From Chromobotia macracanthus (Eukaryota > Chordata > Actinopteri > Cypriniformes > Botiidae): DNA of 64,000 nt. Below the pieces are notes generated by a model. The model worked only from the letters and a program-made list of their open reading frames with translations, did not search any database and was not told where the DNA came from. Position numbers and translations under genes: made by a program. Shown here one piece after another: positions 1 to 13,370 of the stretch. The stretch covers positions 62,001 through 126,000 of the forward strand of contig JAZGTH010000144.1 of NCBI GenBank assembly GCA_036877525.1, given 5' to 3'. Numbering within the stretch: the stretch's first letter is position 1; each line of letters opens with the position of its first letter.

Positions 1-2940
1 TATTGTGTACACACGGTTTGTTGTTAGAGGTCAGCGGTCGCAGTTGCCGCTGATGTTTATCGTGTACACACGGTTTGTTGTTAGAGGTCAGCGGTCGCAG
101 TTGCCGCTGATGTTTATCGTGTACACACGGTTTGTTGTTAGAGGTCAGCGTCGCAGTTGCGCTGATGTTTATCGTGTACACACGGTTTGTTGTTAGAGGT
201 CAGCGGTCGCAGTTACCGCTGATGTTTATCGTGTACACACGGTTTGTTGTTAGAGGTCAGCGGTCGCAGTTGCCGCTGATGTTTATCGTTTATTGTGTAC
301 ACGGTTTGTTGTTAGAGGTCAGCGGTCGCAGTTGCCGCTGATGTTTATCGTGAACACACGGTTTGTTGTTAGAGGTCAGCGGTCGCAGTTGCCGCTGATG
401 TTTATCGTGAACACACGGTTTGTTGTTAGAGGTCAGCGGTCGCAGTTGCCGCTGATGTTTATCGTTTATCGTGAACACACGGTTTGTTGTTAGAGGTCAG
501 CGGTCGCAGTTGCCGCTGATGTTTATCGTTGTACACACGGTTTGTTGTTAGAGGTCACGTCGCAGTTGCCGCTGATGTTTATCGTTTATTGTGTACACAC
601 GGTTTGTTGTTAGAGGTCAGCGGTCGCAGTTGCCGCTGATGTTTATCGTGTATACACGGTTTGTTGTTAGAGGTCAGCGGTCGCAGTTGCCGCTGATGTT
701 TATCGATTGCACACGGTTTGTTGTTAGAGGTCAGCGGTCGCAGTTGCCGCTGATGTTTATCGATTGTGTACACACGGTTTGTTGTTAGAGGTCAGCGGTC
801 GCAGTTGCCGCTGATGTTTATCGGAACACACGGTTTGTTGTTAGAGGTCAGCGGCGCAGTTGCCGCTGATGTTTATCGATTGTACACACGGTTTGTTGTT
901 AGAGGTCAGCGGTCGCAGTTGCCGCTGATGTTTATCGTGTACACACGGTTTGTTGTTAGAGGTCAGCGGTCGCAGTTGCCGCTGATGTTTATCGCTTAGT
1001 GTACACACGGTTTGTTGTTAGAGGTCAGCGGTGCAGTTGCCGCTGATGTTTATCGTGTACACACGGTTTGTTGTTAGAGGTCAGCGGTCGCAGTTGCCGC
1101 TGATGTTTATCGTTGTATACACGGTTTGTTGTTAGAGGTCAGCGGTCGCAGTTGCCGCTGATGTTTATCTTGTGTACACACGGTTTGTTGTTAGAGGTCA
1201 GCGGTCGCAGTTGGCTGATGTTTATCGTGGTACACACACGGTTTGTTGTTAGAGGTCAGCGGTCGCAGTTGCCGCTGATGTTTATCGTGTACACACGGTT
1301 TGTTGTTAGAGGTCAGCGGTGCAGTTGCCGCTGATGTTTGCAGCTGTGTTTATCGTTTTGTACACACGGTTTGTTGTTAGAGGTCAGCGGTCGCAGTTGC
1401 CGCTGATGTTTATCGTGTACACACGGTTTGTTGTTAGAGGTCAGCGGTCGCAGTTGCCGCTGATGTTTATCGTGTACACACGGTTTGTTGTTAGAGGTCA
1501 GCGGTCGCAGTTGCCGCTGATGTTTATCGTGTACACACGGTTTGTTGTTAGAGGTCAGCGGTCGCAGTTGCCGCTGATGTTTATCGTGTGACACACGGTT
1601 TGTTGTTAGAGGTCAGCGGTCGCAGTTGCCGCTGATGTTTATCGTGTACACACGGTTTGTTGTTAGAGGTCAGCGGTCGCAGTTGCCGCTGATGTTTATC
1701 GTTTGTGTACACACGGTTTGTTGTTAGAGGTCAGCGGTCGCAGTTGCCGCTGATGTTTATCGTGTACACACGGTTTGTTGTTAGAGGTCAGCGGTCGCAG
1801 TTGCCGCTGATGTTTATCGTGTACACACGGTTTGTTGTTAGAGGTCAGCGGTCGCAGTTGCCGCTGATGTTTATCGTGAACACACGGTTTGTTGTTAGAG
1901 GTCAGCGGTCGCAGTTGCCGCTGATGTTTATCGTTTGTGTACACACGGTTTGTTGTTAGAGGTCAGCGGTCGCAGTTGCCGCTGATGTTTATCGTGTACA
2001 CACGGTTTGTTGTTAGAGGTCAGCGGTCGCAGTTGCCGCTGATGTTTATCGTTTATTGTGTACACACGGTTTGTTGTTAGAGGTCAGCGGTCGCAGTTGC
2101 CGCTGATGTTTATCGTTTATTGTGTACACACGGTTTGTTGTTAGAGGTCAGCGGTCGCAGTTGCCGCTGATGTTTATCGATTGTGTACACGGTTTGTTGT
2201 TAGAGGTCAGCGGTCGCAGTTGCCGCTGATGTTTATCTTGTACACACGGTTTGTTGTTAGAGGTCAGCGGTCGCAGTTGCCGCTGATGTTTATCGTGAAC
2301 ACACGGTTTGTTGTTAGAGGTCAGCGGTCGCAGTTGCCGCTGATGTTTATCGTGTACACACGGTTTGTTGTTAGAGGTCAGCGGTCGCAGTTGCCGCTGA
2401 TGTTTATCGTTTATTGTGTACAGGGTTTGTTGTTAGAGGTCAGCGGTCGCAGTTGCCGCTGATGTTTATCGTTTATTGTGTACACGGTTTGTTGTTAGAG
2501 GTCAGCGGACGCAGTTGCCGCTGATGTTTATCGTGAACACACGGTTTGTTGTTAGAGGTCAGCGGTCGCAGTTGCCGCTGATGTTTATCGTGAACACACG
2601 GTTTGTTGTTAGAGGTCAGCGGTCGCAGTTGCCGCTGATGTTTATCTTGAACACACGGTTTGTTGTTAGAGGTCAGCGGTCGCAGTTGCCGCTGATGTTT
2701 ATCGTGAACACACGGTTTGTTGTTAGAGGTCAGCGGTCGCAGTTGCCGCTGATGTTTATCGTGTACACGGTTTGTTGTTAGAGGTCAGCGGTCGCAGTTG
2801 CCGCTGATTTTTATCGTGTACACACGGTTTGTTGTTAGAGGTCAGCGGTCGCAGTTGCCGCTGATGTTTATCGTTTATTGTGTACACACGGTTTGTTGTT
2901 AGAGGTCAGCAGTCGCAGTTACCGCTGATGTTTATCGTGT
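1..2940. repeat. 57-bp minisatellite array, about 50 copies
   Basis: Head-to-tail repeats of a 57-bp unit fill the left edge, so the true array extends beyond the window. Each unit starts near GTGTACACACGG, carries TTGTTGTTAGAGGTCAG in the middle and ends CCGCTGATGTTTATC. The core is nearly invariant. Most differences sit at the unit junction, where GTGTACACAC alternates with GTGAACACAC, GATTGTACAC or an added TTTATT. CAGCGG and CCGCTG inside the unit form a 6-bp stem around a 9-base loop, and GTGTACAC is a palindrome. Because 57 is a multiple of three, open frames run through several units on both strands, but they break wherever a junction changes length and are not genes. Confidence 0.97.
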
Positions 2941-3045
2941 TTTACACGCTCGCAGTATGAAGCGCATCGCTGCTGCAGCGGAAACTTTCATTCATTTCTG
3001 AACGGTGCGGTGACGTCACGCACACCGGCGCGGAGGTTTATAGTC
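2941..3045. promoter_or_regulatory. CpG-rich patch with CRE palindrome
   Basis: Directly after the minisatellite lies about 100 bp rich in CG dinucleotides with a perfect TGACGTCA at 3011-3018, the binding site of CREB/ATF factors. A promoter for an unseen gene to the left is possible, but no TATA box, start codon or coding exon supports it here. It may instead be a relic of the sequence from which the array grew. Confidence 0.25.
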
Positions 3046-3157
3046 TTACTGAAAGACTGAACCGCTTCTTCATCGTTTCTTCTCTTATCGGCCACGCTTT
3101 GGTACTTGCCATCAGTTTTGTTATCATTTATTTTGGAGTTAACAGCTTGTTTGTACA

Positions 3158-3392
3158 CAGATGGATAGTTCACCAAAAATGAACGATTTCCCCATCGTTT
3201 TCTCACCCTTCTGTCATTCCAAACCTGTTTGAAAGTTTTTCTGTGGAACAAATATTTTGAGAGCTCTCTCTTATATGGGCACAAACCACCGAGTTAATGG
3301 ACCTACTTCAATGCTTTTTTGTGTTCAGAAGCAAAAGGCATACAGGCTTGGAATGATATGAGGGTGAGCAAACAACAGAAAGACAAGTTATA
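3158..3392. mobile_element. Short non-autonomous DNA transposon (cyprinid MITE type)
   Basis: The left end carries GATAGTTCACCAAAAATGA, then TCTCACCC and CATTCCAAACCTG. The right end shows the inverse, CAGGCTTGGAATGAT and GAGGGTGAGCAAA. This inverted layout matches the very common fish element with the TTACTCACCCTCA and TTCCAAACCTGTATGA motifs. It is diverged and codes for nothing. A 98-residue open frame across it on the minus strand is incidental. Confidence 0.7.
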
Positions 3393-3469
3393 TATCAGCT
3401 GAATAATACAAATATGGCATGCTGCATGACATCAGACACGCTATACATAAAATGAGCCATTTAGTTTGA

Positions 3470-3475
3470 TTTATT
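3470..3475 (-). terminator. nup50: Poly(A) signal candidate for nup50
   Basis: The plus strand reads TTTATT, so the minus strand has AATAAA about 880 bases past the nup50 stop codon. Bases 3450-4350 would then be the 3' UTR, which holds a short TG run at about 4258-4276 and no other coding feature. The true cleavage site is not proven. Confidence 0.5.
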
Positions 3476-4350
3476 CAGCAGTCAATACATCTAAGGTAGA
3501 TCGAGTGCTGTTCAACACTTAAACACATACCTCATAGTATAAGGCAATGTAAAGATCACTTAAAAGCAAACAAAAATACTCATTTATACAGATTACCTAG
3601 AAGACAGATTGCTGTTCACAGGTGACAATTCAAGGGTCGACTCGGACAGCACTCATGAACATCTCGGTTTAGAGGACATGCAACATCCACAAACATACTC
3701 ACCCAGAATACACACCAGCAGCGCACATCACCTGTGAGAAAATTGAGCTATACAAATGAATTGAGCATGATGGAGTCAAATGACCTTTGATTAAAGAGCA
3801 ATTTAAATCTTCTGATGCATACTTCTCTCAATTGAAAAAAATATCTTACAAGCAAATCAGTATTTCAGTATGTTGAACATTTAATACTGTCATCTAAATG
3901 GCTGCTCTGTGTCAACATGGAAGCAGGGAGAACTACAGAACCCATCCCATACTTCCAAATCCAATAAAAACAGAAACCTGCATCATTTCTTTAAAAGAAA
4001 ACACCTCACATAAAACAGTCTACGCTGTATAAACCTCCACCAACTCCTTAAACAGCAGCTACATTAAAACTCAAAGGAATGTTGATAAATCCACACTCAT
4101 GGCATTGCAATACATAAATATGGCCGTCGTCACTATGAATATATTTTTCTCAAGAATGGTGTGATGAACAGCATTTACAGTAGGACCACGAATGATTTCA
4201 CAGTATTTGAACCGATTTCTTTCAGTCACACAGATGTTTAAATCTGACAGAAAAAACTGTTGTGTGTGTGTGTGTAATGTAACCAGGGCTTGTGCAAACC
4301 ACATTCAGTCCTAAACACAGATAAACATGATCTCAGGGGGCAAAGGCAGT

Positions 4351-7300
4351 TCAGGCCTTCTTCTCCTGCAGAATCTGATGGAGCTCATCTGCATCCTCGG
4401 CTGTTTTGAGGCGTATGAGCACTGGAACAGGCGTGCTGGGGTTCTTCTCATCCACAGGAGGGTTTGGCACACACACCACCATCACATTGTTTTTGCCAGT
4501 TCTTGAGCAAGGCATGGAGGAGGGCACCATGATGTTCAGCAAGATGTTCCCTATGAAGGATCAGAGGAACCTGTAAACATGATTCATGCACGCAGTCCGT
4601 TCTGTTTTAAGTGTTATATTAATGCACAAGATACTTTCCATGTGCGTGTCTTTAGAAAAGTTGTCATGTTTACTATTAATGGAAAGTGCCATAAACATCA
4701 GGTAAACATCTCACAAACAGTGTAAATATGATATGAAAAAAACAGGAACAAAAAAAGAACAAATTTATGATCAGATGTCCACAATGGATTCACTTTTAAA
4801 ACATATACTAGATTTGATTAGTTCTGACTCTGATTAGTTAATTCCCTAACAAACTCACCCAGGTTGGTGTCCGCTCGCACTAATAGCTGAAGTTTGCCCT
4901 CAGAAACCATCTTTAGATGCAGCGTTCCAACTCCCTTCTCTTTAAACTCGCTGTCCTTCTTATAAAACAACTTACACCTGCAGAAAACAGCGTTCATCTT
5001 AGGTTCAGCACGAGTCAGGAGTGATGCGTTTAAAGATACAAGCATGTGATTGGCTGTGTACTTTTTAGAGTAGAAGGCGTCTTTCTCTTTGATCTCTTTA
5101 ACCACAGGAACGGGCGGCTCGTCTGACTCCTCCCCATTTTCATCTGCAACATACGAAACACGGTCAATTAAAACTTTAAATACATTTTGCATTAACACAG
5201 TAGCGAGTATATTTAACATACAACAAACATAAACATTATTTTACTAACTTACAGCCACTGAATTAAACATTGTCTGCATGTAGGTCTGGATAAGAAATTA
5301 CAATACAGTCTATATTTTGTTAGCAGTACAAAATTAAATAACATTGCAAATATTGTGTTAGCTTTACTGCATTTGTTATTTGGCCAATACGAATGTACGA
5401 AAACTAAAACCTATTTACCCATTTCTGAATGAAACTTCAGGAGCAAACACTGCGACAAAAATGAATGCTCCCGAAGTGCACAGATTCTAAAAATTAAATT
5501 GAGCCCTTTCAACAAACTGAAATGTTTAACGGAAATGTTTATTATCTCCAGTATTTTGTAGCTTTAACGTGTAATTAAGCAGCTAATACGATTGAAAACG
5601 GCATTGTAAGTTTGTTCATTTTTAAACATTATATATGTAATAAATTACATATTTAGTGCTGTAAGTATTGCAAAATTATAATCACAATAAGCATCACTGG
5701 TATAATTTGAGAGCTTTGTGTAAAATCTGACAAGCAGTTCAGATCTTCTCTATAGTCCTTCACAAAAGAATAATGAATCCTTGTGTAAGCAGTAATGCAC
5801 ACGTGCACGTGTTGCTCACATACCTGCAGTCTGGCTGTTGCTGGCCGCACTCATGGAGGTTGAGACCACAGGAGCAATGCTACCGATGGCTGCCCAACAC
5901 GCAGACGTGCCTGATGACTTTGAAAAGGAGAATGACGGGGCATTAGACCCGAATGAAGAACAGAGAACAGAGCTGTCCACCTTCTGCCCGAAGTTAAAGG
6001 AAACACCCACAGGAGCTGCAACATGCACTGCTGGTTTATCTGCGGCTGCGGCATTGTACCCTTTAAACAAAAACAGTGGGGGTGCTGCACTGCTGTCGGA
6101 CGCTGCTGCTTCACACGGCTGAATTTGTGTCTGCTCCCCCCCGAATGACGCACTCTGGACTACGCCGTCTGATGCACTGCTGCCGTATTTCCTCTCAATA
6201 CTTGCCAGGTGTCGCTCGTAGTCATGGAAGATGGGGTTGAGATCGCACAGGGGGTTGCTGTTGACATGCTTTGTAATCCAGTCGCGCACAGAACAGTTGA
6301 GTGCAGTGAGCTGTCGACTGTACTCCTTGCTGCTGTTTGGAGCAGAGCCATTGGAGGTGACATCACCATCTGTGGGTTTGGAGGGAGCGGAGCTGTTCAA
6401 GGGGCCTGAGGGATGTGAAAGCAGAGATGTCGAGGGATTATCTGAGCTGCAGCATTCATAACACTGCCTCTACTAACAGAACAACTGCCAAGTGCCACCC
6501 AGTCTCCCTCCACATATAACAAGAGTTTTAGTTTTGAGAAAATTAACCTGGTAACGTTATATATGCTTTTTTTGGTCTTACAACTCTCTTTAGGTTATCT
6601 TATAAACCATTACGCTTTGTGGCTCTATGCAGTATTATTTGCAATCCAAGTTTTTTTAAAACTTGAAGTTAGAAGTTAGGGTTAATTTATACAGAACTTA
6701 TACTCAGATGCAACGTGGTTTCAGAATCAAGACTGCCTATCTGTGAAACTGCATGCATGCAAGCTTACAACAAACAATGGCATCACTCGTTGGCGTGGGC
6801 GCCATTACAGTCATCATTGTAGCTATTATTGGTGTGAATAGGACAAAGTAGTTCTACAGACAAGAGCATTTTAGGGACGAAAGTTTGTTTTGCTGTGTGG
6901 CAGCTGTAATATAACATTTATTCGTTCAGCAAAAACCTTTATGCTAAGTAACTCACAAATAAGGAATACATGTACATTTCACAGTGCGTTTATCCAAATA
7001 CCTCATATTTAAATTATGGGTCTGAACACCATTAACGCAAAATTCTACCAGTAAAGCAACAGGAAAACAGTTTCTTTCATTGATCAGAGCCAAAAATGTT
7101 CTCACATTTGATTTATGGCAAGAATTTATTTTGGACCCTTGTGAAAATGTCTGCAGATCACTAACCGCTGTTAAATGACGTGGGCGTGTTAAACCCTCCG
7201 AAAGATGGAGAAACCAACACTACACTTCCATTGGTCAGGCTGGAAAGAGGCTTGAACCCAGCACCATTACCAAAGCCCGAGAATGATGTGGATCCTGCTG

Positions 7301-8056
7301 CTGGGGTCAACGAGAAGCCTTTGAATGCTCTAAAAGCTCCTCCACTCTCTCCCTGCAACAAAACACAAGAACTCATGTACAACCGGCCACCAGAGCGCAC
7401 AGCCAAATGCATGCCGGGAGATGTGAGGGGTGTTACCGCTGTGCCCACATTGCGACGCTTGGCCTTCTTAATGGCACGAGTCTTTATCACATCTTCACTT
7501 GCGAGACAAAACGTTCCTGCCTGAGGACAAAACGCAATCTTAGACGGCTGACACGCTCAAAGGGCAAACAAATAATACTCATCAACAAATATAGCTGAGC
7601 TTACATAGCAGGCAATTGTAAACTACAGACAAATGTCTAGTTTGTTGTGGGCAGTTGCCAGAGTATTGCTGTGCAATATGTTAAGACTGGGTTTGGGTGG
7701 TTACTTACTGGCAGAAATCAGGAGAGCCAAACCCTCAAGTCTCTGACATTCCTAAATAAATTCCACTTAAAAGTGAGCATTACTAGGGCCCTACAGGCTC
7801 CATAGGGAAGTTGGGTTCTGTGAGCAGGGTTCTCTAGTTATGGCTCTAGTTTTTATTTTCACTTTAAGTGTAAAGTTTCTTTAAAGAAAGGTAATAATCT
7901 GTCATATAAATGTAAATAATGTAAATCTCATTTTTTATTTCCATATGAAAACATAAAAAAGTTTCAAAGTGAAAGTGTGTAAATCACCTCCTCCCCTTCA
8001 TCTTCCTGATCCCAGTTCCTGTCTGTCAACTCCTTCTCTGCGATCCGCTTGGCCAT
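4351..8056 (-). CDS. nup50: Nucleoporin Nup50, seven coding exons
   Basis: Nup50 is a mobile nucleoporin of the nuclear-pore basket. It binds importin-alpha and Ran and helps release import cargo. Coding exons in transcript order: 8056-7988, 7520-7437, 7352-7166, 6405-5824, 5143-5062, 4977-4859 and 4550-4351. They total 1,323 bp, or 440 residues plus TGA, against 468 in human. All introns have GT and AG ends, two are only 84 bp long, and every junction keeps frame. The N-terminus reads MAKRIAEKELTDRNWDQED, almost the human sequence, and supplies the importin-alpha-binding segment. RAIKKAKRRNVG lies near residues 39-50. FG and SFNFG motifs are scattered through residues 60-300, and LNCSVRDWI with NPLCDLNPIFHDYE marks the family core. 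Residues 325-438 form the Ran-binding domain (DAFYSKKCKLFYKKD, LLVRADTNLG, TGKNNVMVVCVPNPP). The start follows a plausible acceptor (exon from 8066) and has G at -3 and +4. The gene is complete and looks functional. Confidence 0.96.
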
Positions 8057-8389
8057 CACAACTTAACTGTCACAAACAGAAGACATGTCTGAGATCAGAA
8101 TGAGATGTTAGAAAACTGACACCACCACGAGATCAGATGAGACTGAAGGACTGAGATCTGCCGCTTCAGAAGGAAAGCTTTATCCAGTCTGTGTGGGTCG
8201 GCAAATAACATTCATATTGCGCCCAACCGATCACGTACTGTGAGGATTACCTAAAATCTAGTCGTAGGGTTGGTTTAAGATTAGGTCTACACTTGACTAG
8301 TATTGGTTTAGGTCTCACGTTTGAGATCCATGACATTGAAATTGAGCAACCAATCCCACATTATAACTATATTCATACCGGAAGTGGAA

Positions 8390-8770
8390 AACTGCCGGAA
8401 TTCAAGCGGATGAGCGCGACGTGTTCCGCGTCAGCTGCGGCGTTAAGCGACGCGACAGACGCGACTGTAAACGGTTCATTCTGAGCTGTTCTCATATATA
8501 AACTCTTCATACATATATGAAGTCTTCATACGCGGACGTGTATGTTACACCACGTTTAAACACCCGCGACGCGCGGTGAATCTGACGCGACGCGCGTCCC
8601 TATACGCGTTATATACGCACCTCACGCGTTTGCTCCAAACTAACAGCTCGCGCGACGCTCGCGGAGACTCACAGCTGAAGGCCGCGCGCTCACGCCGCCA
8701 TCTTACAAACGCAATACTCGCGCGTCTGCTTACAACGCCGCGCATGCGCGCACACCCACAGCGTTCTATG
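8390..8770 (-). promoter_or_regulatory. nup50: CpG island, probable nup50 promoter and first exon
   Basis: CG dinucleotides are dense from 8390 to 8770 and scarce on both sides. The island lies 330-710 bp upstream of the nup50 start codon, where a non-coding first exon would be expected, since the start codon sits in an internal exon with an acceptor at 8067-8068. No TATA box is obvious. I could not fix the transcription start or the first donor site. Open frames of 63-79 residues within the island are chance products of high GC. Confidence 0.65.
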
Positions 8771-9660
8771 GGAAATGTAGTCCAACCGTTTATCGTCGCT
8801 CGTGTTCATGCCTGATATGTTTAAAGACTTAAATATTTTAAGATTAGATTTTCAGTTAATAAAATGCCATTTTACAGTAATGAATATCTAATCAAAGAGT
8901 ATATAAACAAACAACATTTCAATATTTAGTATAGGAGTACAGTATATAGTTTATACAGAAATTTAAACTGTTCCTTAGTTCCATAACAACCAATAATTTT
9001 GCCCTAATTATCCAAAATGTTATGTAAAAATATTACCATAAAAATATTGCATACATGTTATATTTTATTGTTATGAACGTTACATATTACATAATAGTAT
9101 ACAATTTATTGTATTTCCAGTCTGAAAATAATAAGAAAATTGTGGAAGTATTAATTAACTCAATTTTCGTTTCTAAACATCCAAAAGGCAGAGGGTGTTT
9201 CTGATCAGTTACACCCTCTAAAACGTGTGGACTACAACTGTTTACAGCTTATTAATATCTTAATATATTACCAAAAAATTAAAGATGATTACCTGATAGT
9301 CCAAGATTAGTACACATTTTTAAAATAATTGACTTACAATTGTTTTTTTACACCTAAACCTGATCCCTAAGTGTTTTCTACATGTAGCAAATCGAAAAAT
9401 ATGTATTATATTTTTCGTTTTTTTCCTTGAACAATAAGGTGAGTTACTGTGACTGTTCTCGGTGGAGCAGGAATGAGCTACAGTGATGACATTTTTAATA
9501 ATCGTGACAGAAAGTCAAAATACTGCTCCAAATTCAACAGCACAAATGCAGTGCGATCATCCTAATGTGGTGTTGGAATTCAACACGGCGTGACATCAGC
9601 TTCACACTCTCTATATTTAAATCACTTTGTGAAATCACTCTTCATCCTTCAGGAAGTGTC

Positions 9661-9880
9661 CTCACAGTATGCCCCTCTTTTCTTTGTATGGCCCAATTTC
9701 AATGCTTTTTAAAATTTTCCTTGTTGGAAAAGCTATGAAATGATAAATATGGTCAGCTCTCGATGGACACAGACTTATCCTCTGTACCACTCACAGTAAA
9801 CGATGCCCCTCTATTCTTTAAATGCTTTAATGCTTTTAAAGAATTTTTTATCTTTGGAAACACTATAAAATGATAAAAAC
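9661..9880. repeat. Imperfect direct duplication
   Basis: The segment 9661-9747 (CTCACAGTATGCCCCTCTTT, then CAATGCTTTTTAAA and GCTATGAAATGATAAA) recurs at 9790-9880 (CTCACAGTAAACGATGCCCC, then TTAATGCTTTTAAAG and ACTATAAAATGATAAA). The copies are about 125 bp apart and well diverged. The origin is unknown. Confidence 0.55.
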
Positions 9881-10249
9881 ATTTGTTTCTTCCTACATAG
9901 GGCATCCTACATGTCTAACTCCAATTGCTCTGAAAGTGAATGAAGCTAGTGCATACACAGGAAAATATGTTTCACTACTTCTGGGTTGTATACATCACCT
10001 TGTGAAATAGGCCTATTGAGTAACAGCAATAACAAAGCAATAGTGAGACAGGATAAACAAAACATCACATCCAATACAGAAGGCACAGCTTCAGTCTCTC
10101 AGCAAATCCTGTGCTAAACTCTTGTCTTGTTTACAAAGGAATCAGGAGTAAAAGGTAGTGAACAAATGGACAGGGTCTTAATAACGTGATCTGAAACAGT
10201 GTTAAAAATAAATGATGTCATAATCACACACTTTTCAAAAAGAGTTGTG

Positions 10250-10786
10250 CGCCACATCCGAAATGGCCTATACGTCTATACTATGTAGTAGGCAAAAATC
10301 AGTTTGCGTAGGGAATAGTATGTCCAAAACTTAGGGTTAGGCAAAAACAGTATGTGAGAAATACCTGCATGGTCTAGTGCGAGATATTTAAGTATGCATC
10401 AGATGGACACGGGAGGCCCCCCATGAGGCCACGGGAGCTGAGAAAACACCAGATTCAAAAAGTTAATAAATTAAAAATACTGGAAAACATTGTGCCGAGC
10501 ACCTCTTTTCAATGTAAGTGATATAAGATAACAAAAATGTATTCCCTGTGGTGAAATTGTACGTTTAACAACACCTGAGTTAATTATTTTCACGGTTGGT
10601 GTTAGTACACAGCTGAATGAACATATGGGTCACATGACAATGAAAACATGGCGAATGCAGTATGTCTAGAATTTATGCATACTGCACCCACACATACTGT
10701 ATAAAACATACTGTTTTAACGGGCAATAAGTAGGCACTTAATCCAAATGAGTATGTACTGCCAGAGTATGTGATTTCAGACGCCGG
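10250..10786. mobile_element. MITE-like element with imperfect inverted ends
   Basis: The left end reads CACATCCGAAATGGCC followed by CTATGTAGTAGGCA. The right end, read on the other strand, is CGTCTGAAATCACATACT with AAGTGCCTACT further in. The interior is rich in repeated AGTATGT and CATACTG words. Fish genomes carry many short elements ending in similar TCCGAAAT...GCATACT words. There is no coding capacity. The assignment to a superfamily is open. Confidence 0.55.
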
Positions 10787-13280
10787 ATATTCTGAAATAA
10801 GCCAATCTCGGTATTGAGAATACAGCTGTGTTGTGCTGTGTGTTTAAGCTGTGACTGTATTCACATATAACACGGTCTTGTTCTTTCTGGTCTATAAACT
10901 GCAGTTTCTCTGGACAATCAGAGAAACGTGTTATTGCAGAACGCAAAGATCTGTTTGCACTAACACTGAACATACATTATGAGGGCTGATCAAGAATCAT
11001 GCTGTGCAACAGAGAGACCGCAATTCTTCACAGATGACTGTTCTCTGCAAAGATTTCTGGTGTCTGTAACTTCTGGATGAAAGACAAACTTCACCCAATG
11101 GCCACAAGACACTATTGAGAAGTAGTATTTAGCATTTTATTTAGTAGTATTTATACAGATAGCACACGTGAAACCGTTGATCATGGTGGACATCTGTATA
11201 CAAGGTTTCAAAACTATATGCACATTTGGTCCTGCAGACATTTAGAAAATTGCATAATTTATGCAAAAAATTGTTTTCAAATTATGTATTGCATTTGTGT
11301 GGGATGGAAATAACATTTGAAAGATTTTTGAAATTTTTCAGTTAAAATTTCATTTTTATGTATCCAAAATACACAAGTCAGATTTATCATAAACATCTCT
11401 TCACTGAAACTAGTTTCTAACCAGTAAAAAAAACTACTCAAGAAACTGTGGGAAAAAATGTGATTTGTAAGATTTGTAATTGTATTATATTTTAATGCAA
11501 AATAAATATTTCAATGTGCTTTATTTCAATTTGACTAGATTATCATAGATTTTAAAATGTACAAATATAAATGAGTTATTTTCACATTTTAGGAGTTATA
11601 GTCTGGATGAAACAATAAAGTCTGTACATTAAAGTTTGTAACAAATAAGTCATAAGGCATATTTAGAAACATTTTATTTTGATCTCCCTAACAAAATCTG
11701 TAAGTTTTAATAAATCAAGCTTTGGAATAAACTTTGATATCCCAGCATGCATCAGTTCTGTGTGCTGGTATAAATCTGAACACTCAGTACTGATGGGAAA
11801 CTCTTCACGGTTCTTTAAGTCATGAATCGGCAGTGATGAGATTCCTCCTCATTGTTTTCTTAATGAAGTCACAAGGACTGATGATTGTTTTCTGCTGTAT
11901 GTGCCTGTAATTGCTAATTTGTTCACATGGCATATTTAAATGTAAATCAGTGTGTGATTATGCAGATTTAGTTAACATGCTGTAATTAGAGCAGTGAATA
12001 GACAAATTAAGAGAGAATTTAATTGCTGTCTCTTAATGGAGTTCTCTCTGGCATTATCTGTCTTCAACCATAATTTCTGCACCATAAACTGTGTACTGTA
12101 CATACTGTAAGGATACAATACAATCTGTGGAAAAGTTAAAATGAGGAAAGAAAAGTTTCATCCAACACAAAGATTATATTAGTTTAAGGTAAATAATGTC
12201 AAATCATCTAGTAACAATGACAGATTTTAAACTAAACAGGAATATTTAGTTTGTTTAACACAAATACCCACTCCTACAGTTACTGCTCTTGGTAATACAC
12301 CCATAAAATGTTTATGGAGCGCTCTGACAAAACAAATGTTGGCTAGGTTCCTGGTAAATTTGAGATAATCTGAACATAACCTGGGATATTTATAATTCAC
12401 CTGGAAAGTTGGATATGTGGTTTTGATAACTTTAAGCACAGAAGTTTAAGTTATCCAAAACCTATCAGGCTAACCAAACAAGCCACATTTAAAGATTGGA
12501 ACGCTGGTCCTGACTGAGCAGAAATACACAGCTGGATAATGTTGGGATTGGATGCTGCTGTATGATGTTATTCTACACCAGTGATTTTTACATGGAAGGT
12601 AAAAAGCAAAACAATTGGGAATGCAAATAACAAGGTAAGTACAGTGGTAAGTACAGCCAGACTGCAGTTCAACATTGTTGAGGTGATGTTTATTGATAAA
12701 ACAGATGAATAGACTTGAATAACTGATTTGATTGTTCTTGCAGATGCAGGAACTCATGGATTGTGAAAAGGTGATAACAGCACACATCGAGCTGGGTTTC
12801 CAGGTGAGTGACTGAGTGAGTTATTTTAACAGGTGAAGGACAAGAGACACACAGGAGACTTGGAACAAGGAGGAATCAACGAGGGACCAACACAGAAGAG
12901 ATCGCTGGAGGATAGCATAACAGATAAATAGTTTTTTACGATTAATGAGACCAGACGATGAGCGCTGGCTCGTTGTGTGAAATAATGGCATGCAGGTGTA
13001 GGTGATCAGTATTCTGGTAAATTGGTGCAATGTGGTTGGCTGTGAGAGGGGCTTGGCCAATCGGTGGCTGGTGATTGGTGTACAGCCTGGCAGATTCGTT
13101 ACACTGTAACTATCAATGTTCTGATTTTTCATAATTTGGATTGCAAAATAAAAATGCTTATTAACTTTAAAATGGGAGTAAAACGCTTGATGTTTTCATG
13201 TACATTTTTGTTGGTCAGCTGAATCAAACCTATGACTTTGGTGTTGCTAGCGCTGACATAGAGAACAGGAAATAATAAAG

Positions 13281-13370
13281 AGAATATCCAGGATCCAACT
13301 CAAACTCACACCACCCACATGGGCACCACAGCTATGAGCTTGTGCTTTCACCACTTAGTCACTTAGCTTG
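13281..13370 (-). mobile_element. tRNA-derived SINE fragment (weak)
   Basis: On the minus strand the segment reads AAGTGGTGAAAGCACAAGC and later GAGTTTGAGTTGGATCC. These resemble the spaced A and B promoter boxes of a tRNA-related SINE. It is short and diverged, so the call rests only on box-like spacing. Confidence 0.3.

Noticed and set aside
5..2781. Many open frames of 60-100 residues repeating RFVVRGQRSQLPLMFI or DKHQRQLRPLTSNNKPC
   Set aside because: They come from the 57-bp unit length being divisible by three. Frames break at each junction length change and exist on both strands, so they are not protein genes.
7353..7436. Open frame across 7161-7490 suggesting one large nup50 exon
   Set aside because: The middle 84 bp has GTAAC and TTGTTGCAG ends and encodes residues foreign to Nup50. 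It is a short intron whose length happens to keep frame.
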